A stretch of DNA of 64,000 nt from Clostridia bacterium (lineage in GTDB: Bacteria > Bacillota > Clostridia > Christensenellales > Borkfalkiaceae). The position numbers and the translations under genes are program-made. The DNA lies in NCBI GenBank assembly GCA_017397305.1, contig JAFQJB010000004.1, forward strand, positions 56,804 through 120,803. The letters are read 5' to 3'. Below are positions 53,901 to 62,798 of this stretch, in pieces. The notes beneath the pieces are model-generated. The model was not told the origin of the DNA. It was given only the letters and a program-made list of their open reading frames with translations, and ran no database searches. Positions within the stretch are counted from its first letter, which is position 1; the number at the start of each line of letters is the position of its first letter.

Positions 53901-54471
53901 TAACACTAGTGCGCTTGACTTTTACGAAGAAGACGAAGAGGGCAATAAGACCTATACCGAAATCAAAGATGGCGAGCACGTCGTTATGGGCGGTATTATT
54001 TCGGAGTTTAAAAGGCTTTCCACCCGCGGTGGTCAAAACATGGCGTTTGTTAAAGTGGAAGACCTTTATGGGCAAATCGAAGTTATATTCTTCCCCAAAA
54101 TCTTTGAAAAATCACGCGACTTTTTAAAGGAAGAAGAAGCGGTTAAGATTAGCGGTAAACTTCAAATAAAAGACGGTGTACCGCAAATAGTTGCCGACAG
54201 CGTGGATAAAATCGTAATTGAAGAAAGTAAGGTAGAGCAAAACGCAGAGCAAGAATATATGGGCATTATAATTCCCGACGGAAAGGAAAATATTCTTGAC
54301 GACGTTTTGGACGTTGTGTCTAGTTATTCGGGCGATATTCCGGTAATTGTCGCAATGGGTGGCAAAAAATATAACGCACACGTCTCAACAAGACGATGTG
54401 AAGGGCTTTTGATTGAACTTAAAAATTATCTACCCGCTGATAACGTTATATTTTTTAAGAAAAAATCTTAA
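50947..54471 (+). CDS. dnaE: DNA polymerase III alpha subunit
   Basis: This 1174-residue replicative polymerase has the N-terminal PHP domain (HLHLHTEYSLLDGATR, residues 5-20), the polymerase core with PDFDVDISDARRGE (near 400), the tail PHP-linked helix-hairpin region and a C-terminal OB domain. It is DnaE-type, not PolC. It lies 20 bases after whiA with weak ribosome spacing (AAGGGAAAACGTT). It precedes pfkA, as in many Clostridia. Confidence 0.96.
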   Translation: MSDFVHLHLHTEYSLLDGATRIDRLFTNVKEKGMDTIAITDHGNMFGTLYFAEEAKKAGVKCIIGCEMYVCDDYLEKTGKQNFDHLILLCKNKKGYKNLIKLDSIAYVDGFHYKPRIDYKTLKEHSEGLICLSACLAGRVAKRLLEGDYDGAKQTALYLQSVYGEDFYLEIQDHGLAEQKRINPLLIKLSNETGIPLVATNDVHYLEREDAEMQDVLMCISMKTTIDDPTRLKMESDQSYLKTPEEMKNLFSYLPQAIENTVKIAEKVTEEVFDLTKKGEPIRDLSLIPKYYPEDGSSPKDFLYKLASEGLKKRYPVITKEIQDRFDYEFDVISSMGFCDYYLIVWDFINYARSVDIPVGAGRGSGVGSIIAYSVGITDVEPLRYNLIFERFLNRERVSMPDFDVDISDARRGEVVEYVRNKYGHDKVAQIVTFGTLAAKLAIKDVGRVYRVPYAETDKITKLMDAKYSVDQNFGFKKTKDGEDVSIKELVEMYNQDETVKKVVDMARRVEDMPRQTGMHAAGVVICEKPIMENVPLQRNGDDVTTQFDMIEVEALGMLKMDFLGLRTLTDVQLACKYAEQDFGIHIDFHELGYEDKETYDLIGAGETDGVFQLESPGMKRFMASLKPSTFEDIIAGISLYRPGPMDSIPQYIENKHNPEKVTYDHPLLEPILKNSYGILVYQEQVMQICQNLGGFTLGHADVVRKAMGKKKVEIMEQQKSIFVYGGINENTGMPVDGAIKRGVPEDVAIKVYDNMKPFARYAFNKSHAAAYAVLAYQTAYLKRYYPVQFFCSILNNRIDKIEEISKYLTYLKSKATEVLPPDINKSNAYFKTENNGLRFGLVGLKNVGLGVINEIVKERENSGDFTSFEDFINRCIGFGINKRLVESLILAGAFDNFGVNRRTLMSVYADYMDRISSANKKKDNFQISLFGTILEEDEGLKLEYPKMSEYSSKEKLSLEKTVLGIYLSGHPLSDFKKQFDRFSFNTSALDFYEEDEEGNKTYTEIKDGEHVVMGGIISEFKRLSTRGGQNMAFVKVEDLYGQIEVIFFPKIFEKSRDFLKEEEAVKISGKLQIKDGVPQIVADSVDKIVIEESKVEQNAEQEYMGIIIPDGKENILDDVLDVVSSYSGDIPVIVAMGGKKYNAHVSTRRCEGLLIELKNYLPADNVIFFKKKS

Positions 54472-54647
54472 AAACACTATAAATTAACTAGTAAAAATTT
54501 TAAGTATATGATAAAATAATCGTTGATACGTTATAATAAGTGTAATATCTTTTTGTGTAAATTCCTAGGGCTTTTTTATAAATAAAAAACGTCGCTTTGG
54601 TAGTATAATGTATCTATAGATTTACTAAAGAAATATTTGGAGAAAAT
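54472..54647. promoter_or_regulatory. Intergenic region upstream of pfkA
   Basis: No stem-loop terminator is convincing here. TATAAT (54604-54609) lies 38 bases before the start codon, but I see no good -35 at 16-18 bases. An AAATATTTGGAG ribosome site precedes pfkA. Confidence 0.35.
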
Positions 54648-55610
54648 ATGGACAGAATAGCAGTATTGACAAGTGGTGGCGACGCACCGGGCATGAACGC
54701 TTGTATAAGAGCGGTTGTTAGGACGGCGCTTAACTACAAAATGGATATTTACGGCGTTGAAAGGGGATACGCAGGACTTATCAAGGGTGAAATCAAAAGG
54801 TTGGAATCTCGTTCGGTATCAAATATGATACATAAGGGCGGTACTTTCTTAAACACCGCAAGATGTCCCGAATTTAAGGATATTGAAGTTCAAAGATTAG
54901 CGGTTGAAGCGCTTTCAGCATACGGCATTGAAGGACTTGTTGTTATCGGTGGTGACGGAACTTTCCGCGGGGCTAAAGACCTTTGGGAAAACTTTGGCAT
55001 AAAGGTAATGGCAATCCCAGGCACAATCGACAACGACTTAGCATACACCGATTACACCGTTGGTTTTGATACGGCGGTAAACACGGTACTTTGGGCAATC
55101 AACAATCTTCGTGACACACTTCACTCTCACGATAGAGTAGGACTACTCGAAGTTATGGGTAGAAACTGCGGTGATATCGCACTCTACGCGGGTGTAGCGG
55201 GCGGTGCGGAATACGTTCTCGTTCCCGAAATTCCCTATGATTTAGATAAAATTGCATCTTCAATCAAAAAATCGTATTTGAGGGGCAAGACCTCTAACAT
55301 GATTATTCTTGCAGAGGGTGCAGGGAACCGTGACGAGATTGCTGAATATATCGGCAAAAAGAGTGGTATAACCGTAAAGGTTACAAACTTTGGCTATATC
55401 CAACGCGGTGGTTCACCCGATATGGCAGACCGTGTGCTTGCAGCGAGGTTTGGTTATAAGGCGGTTGAACTTCTTCGTGACGATAAGGATAGTTGTGCAA
55501 TCGGTATCAAGGATAACAAGATTATCACCGTTCCGTTTGAAGAAGTTGCAAAAGCGGAAAAGAAGTTTGATAAAGAACTTCATCAAATCGCCCACGTGCT
55601 TAACTTATAA
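54648..55610 (+). CDS. pfkA: ATP-dependent 6-phosphofructokinase
   Basis: This 320-residue enzyme phosphorylates fructose-6-phosphate in glycolysis. It has LTSGGDAPGMN (7-17), GGDGTFRGA (101-109, with Gly104 of the ATP-type) and IPGTIDND (123-130, Gly125 instead of the Lys of PPi-type enzymes). It should therefore use ATP. It is followed after 47 bases by a PPi-type paralogue, which suggests both phosphoryl donors serve the same step. Confidence 0.95.
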   Translation: MDRIAVLTSGGDAPGMNACIRAVVRTALNYKMDIYGVERGYAGLIKGEIKRLESRSVSNMIHKGGTFLNTARCPEFKDIEVQRLAVEALSAYGIEGLVVIGGDGTFRGAKDLWENFGIKVMAIPGTIDNDLAYTDYTVGFDTAVNTVLWAINNLRDTLHSHDRVGLLEVMGRNCGDIALYAGVAGGAEYVLVPEIPYDLDKIASSIKKSYLRGKTSNMIILAEGAGNRDEIAEYIGKKSGITVKVTNFGYIQRGGSPDMADRVLAARFGYKAVELLRDDKDSCAIGIKDNKIITVPFEEVAKAEKKFDKELHQIAHVLNL

Positions 55611-55657
55611 AAAAATAAAAGAAAAAATTTTGATTTACATATATAAGGAGAAAAACA

Positions 55658-56908
55658 ATGAAAGGATTGAAAGGCGCGTTAATGTTTGCGCAATCAGGTG
55701 GACCTACTTCGGTTATCAACGCAAGTGCGGCTGGTGTATTTATTGAAGGACTTAAATCAGAAATGATTACTGAAGTATATGGTGCAGCACACGGTATTAG
55801 AGGTATTTTGAACGAAGAGTTCTATGATATTTCTAAAGAAGATATGGAAGAACTCTTGCTCTTAAAAAATACTCCCTCGTCAGCACTTGGCTCTGTAAGA
55901 TATAAACTTAAAGACGCTTCAGTTGACGATACCGATTATAAAAGACTTTTAGAAGTATTCAAAAAATATAACGTAAGATACTTCTTCTATAACGGCGGAA
56001 ACGATAGTATGGATACTTGCAACAAAATCAGTAAGTACATGGCAAAATCAGGCTATGAAATGAACGTTATCGGTGTTCCCAAGACCATCGACAACGACCT
56101 TTTTGGAACCGACCACTGCCCTGGCTTTGCATCGGCTGCAAAATACATCGCAACCTCAATTATGGAAATTAACCTTGACGCAAAGGTTTACGATACGCCT
56201 ATGATTTGCGTTATCGAAGTAATGGGTAGAAACGCAGGCTGGCTTACCGCTGCCGCTCAACTTGCAAACGCAAAGGGACTCGGCGCAGACCTTATCTATC
56301 TTCCCGAAGTTGCTTTTGACGTAAACAAATTCGTTGCTGACGTTAAAGACGTTATGGCAAAGAACAACAACAAGTGTATCGCAGTTGTTTCTGAAGGTAT
56401 CAAGAATGCTGACGGTGTTCTCGTTTGTGAAGCACTTGGCGAAGCTGGTGCAAGGGATAGCTTTGGTCACGCACAATTAGGTGGCGTTGCTGCAACCCTT
56501 TCTAACATCGTAAAGGCTGAAACTGGCTCAAAGGTAAGAGCAATCGAATTATCACTAATGCAAAGATGTGCAGCACACTGCGCTTCAGCAACCGACGTTG
56601 AAGAAACTTTTGAAGCAGGTAAGCAAGCAGTTCGCGCGGCTGTTAACGGCGAAACCGATAAAATGGTTTGCTACGCTAGGGCAGAGGGCGAAGAATATAA
56701 GTGTGAATACAAACTTCTTCCCTTAGAGCTTGCTGCAAACACCGAAAAGACCGTTCCTATGGAATGGATTATCAATAACGGCACTGGTATTTCAGATGAA
56801 TTCGTTAAATACGCACTTCCCCTTATCCAAGGCGAAGTAAATATGAAAAAAGAAGACGGACTTCCCAGATTTGCAAAATTGAAAAAAGTTCTTGCAACCA
56901 AGAAATAA
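55658..56908 (+). CDS. PPi-type 6-phosphofructokinase
   Basis: This 416-residue Pfk has FAQSGGPTSVIN near the N-terminus, a GGND donor-site motif (113-116, where ATP enzymes have GGDG) and VPKTIDND with Lys142. Asp116 with Lys142 at these two places is the recognised fingerprint of pyrophosphate-dependent enzymes, which work reversibly on F6P and PPi. It is longer than ATP-type Pfk. A TAAGGAG site precedes the start. It follows ATP-type pfkA on the same strand; a bidirectional terminator ends the unit. Confidence 0.88.
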   Translation: MKGLKGALMFAQSGGPTSVINASAAGVFIEGLKSEMITEVYGAAHGIRGILNEEFYDISKEDMEELLLLKNTPSSALGSVRYKLKDASVDDTDYKRLLEVFKKYNVRYFFYNGGNDSMDTCNKISKYMAKSGYEMNVIGVPKTIDNDLFGTDHCPGFASAAKYIATSIMEINLDAKVYDTPMICVIEVMGRNAGWLTAAAQLANAKGLGADLIYLPEVAFDVNKFVADVKDVMAKNNNKCIAVVSEGIKNADGVLVCEALGEAGARDSFGHAQLGGVAATLSNIVKAETGSKVRAIELSLMQRCAAHCASATDVEETFEAGKQAVRAAVNGETDKMVCYARAEGEEYKCEYKLLPLELAANTEKTVPMEWIINNGTGISDEFVKYALPLIQGEVNMKKEDGLPRFAKLKKVLATKK

Positions 56909-56918
56909 TTAAAAAAAT

Positions 56919-56949
56919 AAAGGCACGACCTAAGGTCATGCCTTTTTTT
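56919..56949. terminator. Bidirectional terminator between the PPi-Pfk and AraC regulator 3 genes
   Basis: AAAGGCACGACC (56919-56930) pairs with GGTCATGCCTTT (56934-56945) with one mismatch and has T and A runs at the ends. It reaches the end of the convergent AraC gene. Confidence 0.85.
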
Positions 56950-57769
56950 AATTTCTAAATTCGGTTGGGGTTTTGCCCGTTTTTTGCTTAAATAGAAAGG
57001 AAAAATAATGCTCGTCGGTAAAGCACAAAAGGTCGGATACGGCTTTAACCGTCATATCGGTAGAAGATAAAAGGGTGGACGCAACCGATAATTTTTCGTT
57101 AAGTAAGAACGCATAGGGGGTAATGCCCGTATTCTTTTTGAAAATTCTAATTAGGTTAGAGCGGGACATAAAAAGTTTTGATGCAATCTCATCTAAAGAG
57201 CGTTTGGTATAAACCGAAGATAAAAGTTCGTTCTTTATGGAGTTGAAAACACTATCGTTTGTGGTTAGAATACTTTTTGAAATTGTGGTTATAATTTGGT
57301 GCAAGTTATCGGCAATGGTAAAGAACTTGTTTTGCGGTGTGGTTTCTGCGCGGGCAACGTTGAAGATTGCCAAAAAGTTTTTTTCAACGTTTACCTTATA
57401 TACGCCCGACTTTACCTTAAAACTTTCTATCATTTTATCTAAATAATCGGACTTTAAGCTTATCCAAATTTTTTTCAAGGGGTCACGTTTATCCGAGCGG
57501 AAATTGTGCACGTTTACCTTGCTTAAAACAAAGGCGTCGCCACTAGATAAGGGCATTTTTTTGCCGTCAATAATAATTTCACCCTTTCCCGACAAAACGT
57601 ACTCAAAGTTGTGATAATTGCTTTGCTCTTTTCTATTTATTTGGTATGATGAAAGGGGGTGGGTTATACCGATAAAAACACTCTCTATCGGGAAATCATC
57701 GTTAAAAACCAAAGTAACCGCATCTTCGCTTTGTGGGTATTCTATATTAAAATCTAAAACTTTGCTCAT
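56948..57769 (-). CDS. AraC-family regulator 3, probable fucose-operon regulator
   Basis: This 273-residue protein has an AraC-type cupin sensor (about residues 20-90) and the C-terminal two-HTH domain (from about 175), ending with HYFSFLFKQKTGKTPTEFRN. It is divergent from fucI with a 96-base intergenic region holding both promoters. Unlike AraC regulators 1 and 2 it has no -10 box abutting its ATG; a TATAAG-like box lies about 16 bases upstream on the minus strand. It is likely to activate fucI and the fucosidase gene in response to fucose or its catabolite. Confidence 0.87.
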   Translation of the reverse strand: MSKVLDFNIEYPQSEDAVTLVFNDDFPIESVFIGITHPLSSYQINRKEQSNYHNFEYVLSGKGEIIIDGKKMPLSSGDAFVLSKVNVHNFRSDKRDPLKKIWISLKSDYLDKMIESFKVKSGVYKVNVEKNFLAIFNVARAETTPQNKFFTIADNLHQIITTISKSILTTNDSVFNSIKNELLSSVYTKRSLDEIASKLFMSRSNLIRIFKKNTGITPYAFLLNEKLSVASTLLSSTDMTVKAVSDLLCFTDEHYFSFLFKQKTGKTPTEFRN

Positions 57770-57798
57770 TTTCTTAACCGTTTTGCTTATAATCTATA

Positions 57799-57827
57799 TT
57801 GATTTGATTTATTTTCTTTATTATACT
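57799..57827 (+). promoter_or_regulatory. Promoter of the fucI-fucosidase operon
   Basis: TTGATT (57799-57804) and TATACT (57822-57827) with a 17-base spacer. Confidence 0.75.
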
Positions 57828-57865
57828 ATGATTGATAAATAAAATCAAGTATAGGAGAATAAATT

Positions 57866-59668
57866 ATGGCAAATTCAAGACTTATCGGTTCTTACCCAGT
57901 AATAGGCATAAGACCGACCATCGACGGAAGACGTGGACCCTTAAAGGTTAGAGAAAGTTTGGAAGTTCAAACAATGAATATGGCAAAGTCCGCCGCTAAA
58001 CTTTTGACCGAAAACCTTTGCTATTCTAACGGAGAGCCGGTTAAAGTCGTTATTGCCGATACGACTATTGGCCGTGTGGCTGAGGCGGCTGCGTGTCAAG
58101 AAAAGTTCAAAAAAGAAGGGGTGGATATAACCCTTACCGTAACGCCTTGTTGGTGTTACGGCTCTGAGACAATGGATATGGACCCAACCACAATCAAGGC
58201 GGTTTGGGGTTTTAACGGCACCGAAAGACCGGGGGCAGTGTACCTTGCGGCAGTCCTTGCAGGGCACGCACAAAAGGGTTTGCCCGCCTTTGGAATTTAT
58301 GGGCACGACGTTCAAGATTTAAGCGACACGTCAATCCCAAATGACGTTGCGGAAAAGATTTTGCGCTTTGCACGTTCAGCCGTTGCGGTTGCCACTATGC
58401 GCGGTAAATCTTACCTTCAAATTGGCTCAATTTGTATGGGTATTGCAGGCTCTATCGTGGACGTTAATTTTTTTGAAGAATATCTCGGTATGCGCGTTGA
58501 AAGTGTGGACGAGGTCGAAATTATAAGAAGAATGACCGAGGGTATTTACGATGACGCGGAATACCAAAAAGCACTTAATTGGATAAAGGCAAAATGCAAC
58601 CCCGACTTTGATAAAAACCCCGTTGAACTTCAAAGAACGCCCGAACAAAAGCAAAAGGACTGGGAATTTACCGCAAAGATGGCGTGTATAATTAAAGACC
58701 TTATGAACGGCAACAAAAATCTTCCCGAGGGTGCGGAAGAAGAAATGGTGGGGCACAACGCAATTTGCGCGGGCTTCCAAGGTCAAAGACAATGGACGGA
58801 CTTTTACCCCAACTGCGACTTCCCCGAAAGTATATTGAACTCATCGTTTGATTGGAACGGGGCAAGAGAGCCTTATATTTTAGCAACCGAAAACGATAGC
58901 CTTAACGGTGTATGTATGTTGTTTGGTAAACTTTTAACCAACCGCGCACAAATCTTTGCCGACGTTAGAACGTATTGGTCGGGCGATGCGGTTGAAAGGG
59001 TTACAGGCTATAAAATACAAGGAAAAGCAAAAGAGGCGGACGGCTTTATCCACCTAATAAACTCTGGCGCTGCGTGTGTAGACGCGTGTGGCGAGGTTAA
59101 GGATAAGGACGGCAACGCAATTATGAAACGTTGGTGGGAAATGACCGACAAGGATATCGATGCGTGCATGAAAGCGACCACTTGGCCGTATGCCGACCTT
59201 GGATATTTTAGGGGCGGTGGATATTCTTCCCGCTTTGTAACAAAGGCCGAAATGCCAGTCACTATGATGAGATTAAATATTGTTAAAGGGCTTGGCCCCG
59301 TTATGCAAATTGCAGAGGGTTGGACTATAGCCCTTCCAGATGAGGTTACCGATAAACTTTGGAAGAGAACAGACTACACTTGGCCGTGCACTTGGTTTGC
59401 ACCAAGAATTACGGGTAAGGGTGCGTTCGCTTCGGCTTATGACGTTATGAATAACTGGGGCGCAAACCACGGCGCAATATCTTATGGACATATCGGTGCA
59501 GACCTTATCACAATGTGTTCAATGCTCCGTATCCCCGTATGCATGCACAACGTTGAAGAACAAAAAATTTATCGTCCTGCGTGCTGGAATGCGTTCGGCA
59601 TGGATAAGGAAGGTCAAGATTTTAGGGCGTGCAGTAATTACGGACCCCTTTATAAAACCATAAAGTAA
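57866..59668 (+). CDS. fucI: L-fucose isomerase
   Basis: This 600-residue enzyme converts L-fucose to L-fuculose and also accepts D-arabinose. The start, [21 protein letters not shown], is diagnostic. ATENDSLNG near residue 350 holds one manganese ligand, and the C-terminal [20 protein letters not shown] contains a further His. Its length matches E. coli FucI (591). A TAGGAG site precedes the start. A GH29 fucosidase gene follows after 9 bases. No fucK or fucA is adjacent; the next steps must be encoded elsewhere. Confidence 0.96.
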   Translation: MANSRLIGSYPVIGIRPTIDGRRGPLKVRESLEVQTMNMAKSAAKLLTENLCYSNGEPVKVVIADTTIGRVAEAAACQEKFKKEGVDITLTVTPCWCYGSETMDMDPTTIKAVWGFNGTERPGAVYLAAVLAGHAQKGLPAFGIYGHDVQDLSDTSIPNDVAEKILRFARSAVAVATMRGKSYLQIGSICMGIAGSIVDVNFFEEYLGMRVESVDEVEIIRRMTEGIYDDAEYQKALNWIKAKCNPDFDKNPVELQRTPEQKQKDWEFTAKMACIIKDLMNGNKNLPEGAEEEMVGHNAICAGFQGQRQWTDFYPNCDFPESILNSSFDWNGAREPYILATENDSLNGVCMLFGKLLTNRAQIFADVRTYWSGDAVERVTGYKIQGKAKEADGFIHLINSGAACVDACGEVKDKDGNAIMKRWWEMTDKDIDACMKATTWPYADLGYFRGGGYSSRFVTKAEMPVTMMRLNIVKGLGPVMQIAEGWTIALPDEVTDKLWKRTDYTWPCTWFAPRITGKGAFASAYDVMNNWGANHGAISYGHIGADLITMCSMLRIPVCMHNVEEQKIYRPACWNAFGMDKEGQDFRACSNYGPLYKTIK

Positions 59669-59677
59669 GGTGAAAAT

Positions 59678-61489
59678 ATGAGAAATATTAAAACAAACCT
59701 AACTTCCACAATGCAACCAACAACGGTTAAATTTGATGAAGATTCTAAAAGAATGATATTCGACCGCTTTGGTATGTTTATCCACTTTGGTGTCTATAGT
59801 CACCTTGCGGGGTGGAGGAATGGTGAAAAGTTCACTTACGGCAATGCTGAGTGGATTATGCGCCACTCTCAAATTCCGCTTGCCGAATATACAAGGTATG
59901 CCTACGAGTTTGAACCAGAGCCTGACTGGGCAAAAAAATTAGCAAAGGAAGCCAAAAAGGCGGGTATGAAATACGCGGTGCTAACAACAAAGCACCACGA
60001 CGGATATTGCCTTTTTAAGACCGACTATTCTTTCTATAACCACTTCAGTATGCACGGCAGAGACTTGGTTAGAGAATACGTTGACGCTATGAGAGAAGTG
60101 GGGATAAAGCCGGGTTTTTACTATTCGCACGCAATGGACTGGGCCGAACGTGATGGCGCGGGGTACTTTTGCCGTTACTATGGCGGTGTACCTGCAAACA
60201 ACTCTAACTTCTGGGACTATCCCGACAGAGAAACAAAGGATTTTAAGAACTATTTTTACGGCAAGTGTATGCCACAAGTTAAAGAACTTTTAACCAACTA
60301 TGGCGACGTGTATTTGATTTGGTTCGACTATCCGCACGACATCACCATAGAGCAGTCTAAAGAGCTTTACGAACACGTTAAAGCCCTTCAACCGCATTGC
60401 TTGGTTAACTCTCGTATCGGTCACGGATATGGCGATTATAACTCGCTTGGTGATAACACCGTTTGCACCGTTCCGCTTGGCGTTCCAAACGAGTGTTTGG
60501 TAACCTTAAACGATACTTGGGGTTATAGAAGTTACGACGAAAACTGGAAGACCGACGAGGAAATTTTAGAAAAATTGGTGCGTTGCACGGCTTCTCAATC
60601 AAGTTTTTTACTTAACGTTGGGCCAAAGGGCGACGGAATAGTTCCCGAACAAACCTCGGTCATTTTAGACGGGGTTGGTAAGTGGGTGGAAAAATATAGA
60701 TGCGTTTTGGAAGATAGCGATAAAACGCCCTTCCTTTGCGGTTTCGAGTGGGGGTCAACCTCCCTTTCAAGCGACAAAAAGCGCTTGTATCTATACGTGA
60801 CCGATAAAAATACCGATAAAATCACCTTAAACGGCATAAATGCAAAAATTAAATCGGTAAAAGAGGTTTTCGGTAACGAGCAGGAATACACCTATATCGA
60901 TAATGCACTTACCATTAACTTAAACAGGATAGATAAAGACCAAACTATCCCCGTGTTCGTTATAGAATTTGAAAATAGTGCAACGTTTAGTGAAATTTCA
61001 ATTCAGCACGGCGACTTATTAACTTTGACCGCATATTACGGCAAAAAGTTTAGAATTGACGGCGACGTTCATGAAAACGTGGAGTTCGTTTTCCAATACA
61101 ACCTATACGACCCGCTTTGGAACAAACGCGGTATGAGTATGCACTTTAACGCAACGGTATGCGCGTGGGAGAGGGAAAACGAGTATTTAGAATGGACGGC
61201 GGAGTTTACTGAGGACGGCGAGTACGAGTGCGAACTTGTAACCGAGCCAATGCGTGGCGTTGGTACCGTTAGGGTAGAGGTTGAGGGCTATTCACTTGCT
61301 AAAGAGTTAAGGGCGGATAATCCCGACGCAACGTATGAACTTAGCAGAACAAAGGCTGGCAACTCTCGTTCAATCTATAAACTTGGTAGAGTAGTGCTTA
61401 AAAAAGGCGAAAAATCTATATTTATTAAACGCGACGGCGACGGCGCAAACATTCCGTTTGCCGAACTAAAATTTAGAAAGGTCAAATAA
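59678..61489 (+). CDS. GH29 alpha-L-fucosidase, cytoplasmic
   Basis: This 603-residue hydrolase has the GH29 TIM barrel in residues 15-350: FGMFIHFGVYS (31-41), TTKHHDGYCLF (103-113) and IWFDY with the likely nucleophile Asp217, followed by SSFLLNVGPKGDG near 308-320 and C-terminal beta-sandwich domains. There is no signal peptide, so it acts on imported fucosylated oligosaccharides. An AAGGTGA site precedes the start. It shares a transcript with fucI, and fucose released by it would feed directly into that isomerase. Confidence 0.92.
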   Translation: MRNIKTNLTSTMQPTTVKFDEDSKRMIFDRFGMFIHFGVYSHLAGWRNGEKFTYGNAEWIMRHSQIPLAEYTRYAYEFEPEPDWAKKLAKEAKKAGMKYAVLTTKHHDGYCLFKTDYSFYNHFSMHGRDLVREYVDAMREVGIKPGFYYSHAMDWAERDGAGYFCRYYGGVPANNSNFWDYPDRETKDFKNYFYGKCMPQVKELLTNYGDVYLIWFDYPHDITIEQSKELYEHVKALQPHCLVNSRIGHGYGDYNSLGDNTVCTVPLGVPNECLVTLNDTWGYRSYDENWKTDEEILEKLVRCTASQSSFLLNVGPKGDGIVPEQTSVILDGVGKWVEKYRCVLEDSDKTPFLCGFEWGSTSLSSDKKRLYLYVTDKNTDKITLNGINAKIKSVKEVFGNEQEYTYIDNALTINLNRIDKDQTIPVFVIEFENSATFSEISIQHGDLLTLTAYYGKKFRIDGDVHENVEFVFQYNLYDPLWNKRGMSMHFNATVCAWERENEYLEWTAEFTEDGEYECELVTEPMRGVGTVRVEVEGYSLAKELRADNPDATYELSRTKAGNSRSIYKLGRVVLKKGEKSIFIKRDGDGANIPFAELKFRKVK

Positions 61490-61490
61490 A

Positions 61491-61514
61491 AAAGGGGCTA
61501 AATTTAGCCCCTTT
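61491..61514. terminator. Bidirectional terminator after the fucosidase gene
   Basis: This is a perfect 24-base palindrome (AAAGGGGCTAAA and its complement). It serves both the fucosidase gene and the convergent gene at 61520-61957. Confidence 0.85.
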
Positions 61515-61519
61515 CACTT

Positions 61520-61957
61520 TTATAAAAATTTCTTTAATCGTTGTTCGTAGTCTTCTTCTAAATCAAGAATTTCTTGAATAAAAGAAGTAACTTCTTCGGT
61601 CAAATTTTCCTTTTCGTTTATCATGGCAGTAAGTTCGTTAATACCCATAACCGTGCCGTTAACCATCATTTCAGCCGCTTGGTTTTGGCTGTGGTCAATA
61701 ATGGTTTTCATCTTTATACTGCCCCAAAGCATAGCTTTTTTGAATGGATTGATGTCCTTTGGCTCAATTTCGTTCTCTTTCATAAACACGCTTATCTTAT
61801 TTATAATATTTTCGTATCCATCGTATTGATAAGAAAGTTCTTCCTTTAATTCCTCGCTTTTTACCATAGGCAAAAGGTCGGAAATGCTTTGAAGCGCGAT
61901 GTGCGCGTTCTTATAAGCATCGTTAATTGCTTTTTCGTTATATTCGTTTAATACCAT
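61520..61957 (-). CDS. Uncharacterised helical protein
   Basis: This 145-residue protein is not recognised with confidence. It is predicted to be almost all alpha-helical, in four long amphipathic stretches, with a Gly/Pro break near residues 65-75 (EPKDINPFKKAMLWG). That outline resembles ferritin-like or DUF2383-like four-helix bundles, but the metal-binding Glu/His pattern is not evident. There is no signal peptide. An AAGGAGGG site precedes the ATG at 61957. It is a single gene, convergent with the fucosidase gene and divergent from rplU. Confidence 0.75.
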   Translation of the reverse strand: MVLNEYNEKAINDAYKNAHIALQSISDLLPMVKSEELKEELSYQYDGYENIINKISVFMKENEIEPKDINPFKKAMLWGSIKMKTIIDHSQNQAAEMMVNGTVMGINELTAMINEKENLTEEVTSFIQEILDLEEDYEQRLKKFL

Positions 61958-62033
61958 ATTTCCCTCCTTATATTTATAGTTTGGATAGTAAAAAAAGAAT
62001 TATTCTTAATAATAAAAAAGTGCTGAAAAACGT

Positions 62034-62062
62034 TTGACATTTTAACTCTAATAGTATAGAAT
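62034..62062 (+). promoter_or_regulatory. Promoter of rplU-rpmA
   Basis: TTGACA (62034-62039) and TAGAAT (62057-62062) with a 17-base spacer. Confidence 0.75.
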
Positions 62063-62069
62063 ATTGGGG

Positions 62070-62145
62070 TAACCGCGCGAAAGGGGTTTTTTTAAGTGTG
62101 TCAAAACCGCCCCAAAATTCAATTCGGCGAGTCAGGTTAGAGGAG
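62070..62145 (+). promoter_or_regulatory. Probable L21 (rplU) leader RNA
   Basis: The leader carries CCGCGCGAAAGGGG and then TTTTTTT, followed by a CCGCCCC/ATTCGGCGAG segment before the AGGAGG site. L21 leaders precede rplU in many Firmicutes. The call is from position and GC-rich foldable content only. Confidence 0.4.
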
Positions 62146-62151
62146 GTAATT

Positions 62152-62460
62152 ATGTACGCAATCGTAGAAAACGGTTCAAAGCAGTACAAGGCAGAAATCG
62201 GCTCTGTTATTAGATTCGAAAAACTTTCTGCAAACGTAGGCGACAAAGTTGAGTTTGACGTTTTGATGTTAGCTGATGAAAACGGCATCAAAGTAGCAGA
62301 CGAAGCAAAGGCATTCAAGGCAGTTGGCGAAGTATTGGAACAAGGTAAAGATAAGAAGATTATCGTTTACAAATACAAAGCTAAAAAGAATGAAAGAAAG
62401 AAACAAGGTCACAGACAGCCCTTCACGGCAGTTAAGATTCTTGAAATCGTTCAAAAGTAA
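62152..62460 (+). CDS. rplU: 50S ribosomal protein L21
   Basis: This 102-residue protein matches L21: MYAIVENGSKQYKAEIGSVI at the start, then the conserved KKNERKKQGHRQPFTAVKI run near residues 80-98. It sits near the exit tunnel region of the 50S subunit. I chose the start at 62152 because AGGAGG lies 5 bases upstream. The gene normally found next in Firmicutes, prp (ysxB), is missing; rpmA follows after 17 bases. Confidence 0.96.
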   Translation: MYAIVENGSKQYKAEIGSVIRFEKLSANVGDKVEFDVLMLADENGIKVADEAKAFKAVGEVLEQGKDKKIIVYKYKAKKNERKKQGHRQPFTAVKILEIVQK

Positions 62461-62477
62461 GTGGGAGGTAAAGATTT

Positions 62478-62759
62478 ATGATGTTTTTATTTAGATTATT
62501 TGCTCACCACAAAGGTGGCGGTAGCACCAAGAACGGTAGAGACAGTAACGCAAAAAGACTTGGCGTTAAGAGAGTTAACGGTCAAGAAGTTTTAGCAGGC
62601 GGAATTATCGTACGTCAACGCGGAACCAAAATTCACCCCGGTAACAACGTAGGCTTGGGTAAGGACGATACTTTGTACGCTCTTATCGACGGTGTTGTTA
62701 AGTTCGAAAGAATGGGTAGAAAAGACAAAAAGGTTAGCGTATACGCTAAAGAAAACTAA
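62478..62759 (+). CDS. rpmA: 50S ribosomal protein L27 with N-terminal extension
   Basis: This 93-residue protein matches L27 from [20 protein letters not shown] onward. An extra MMFLFRLFA precedes it. In Firmicutes such extensions end in an FFA-type motif and are cut by the protease Prp, exposing the L27 N-terminus at the peptidyl-transferase centre. The extension here is atypical (FRLFA) and prp is not between rplU and rpmA. GGAGG with 9-base spacing precedes the ATG-ATG start. A terminator follows. Confidence 0.93.
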   Translation: MMFLFRLFAHHKGGGSTKNGRDSNAKRLGVKRVNGQEVLAGGIIVRQRGTKIHPGNNVGLGKDDTLYALIDGVVKFERMGRKDKKVSVYAKEN

Positions 62760-62766
62760 AAAGCAA

Positions 62767-62793
62767 GGGTTGTGTTTTCACAACCCCTTTTTT
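62767..62793 (+). terminator. Terminator after rpmA
   Basis: GGGTTGTG (62767-62774) pairs with CACAACCC (62779-62786) with a 4-base loop and then six T. The next ATG is 5 bases after the T tract. Confidence 0.85.
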
Positions 62794-62798
62794 GTATT

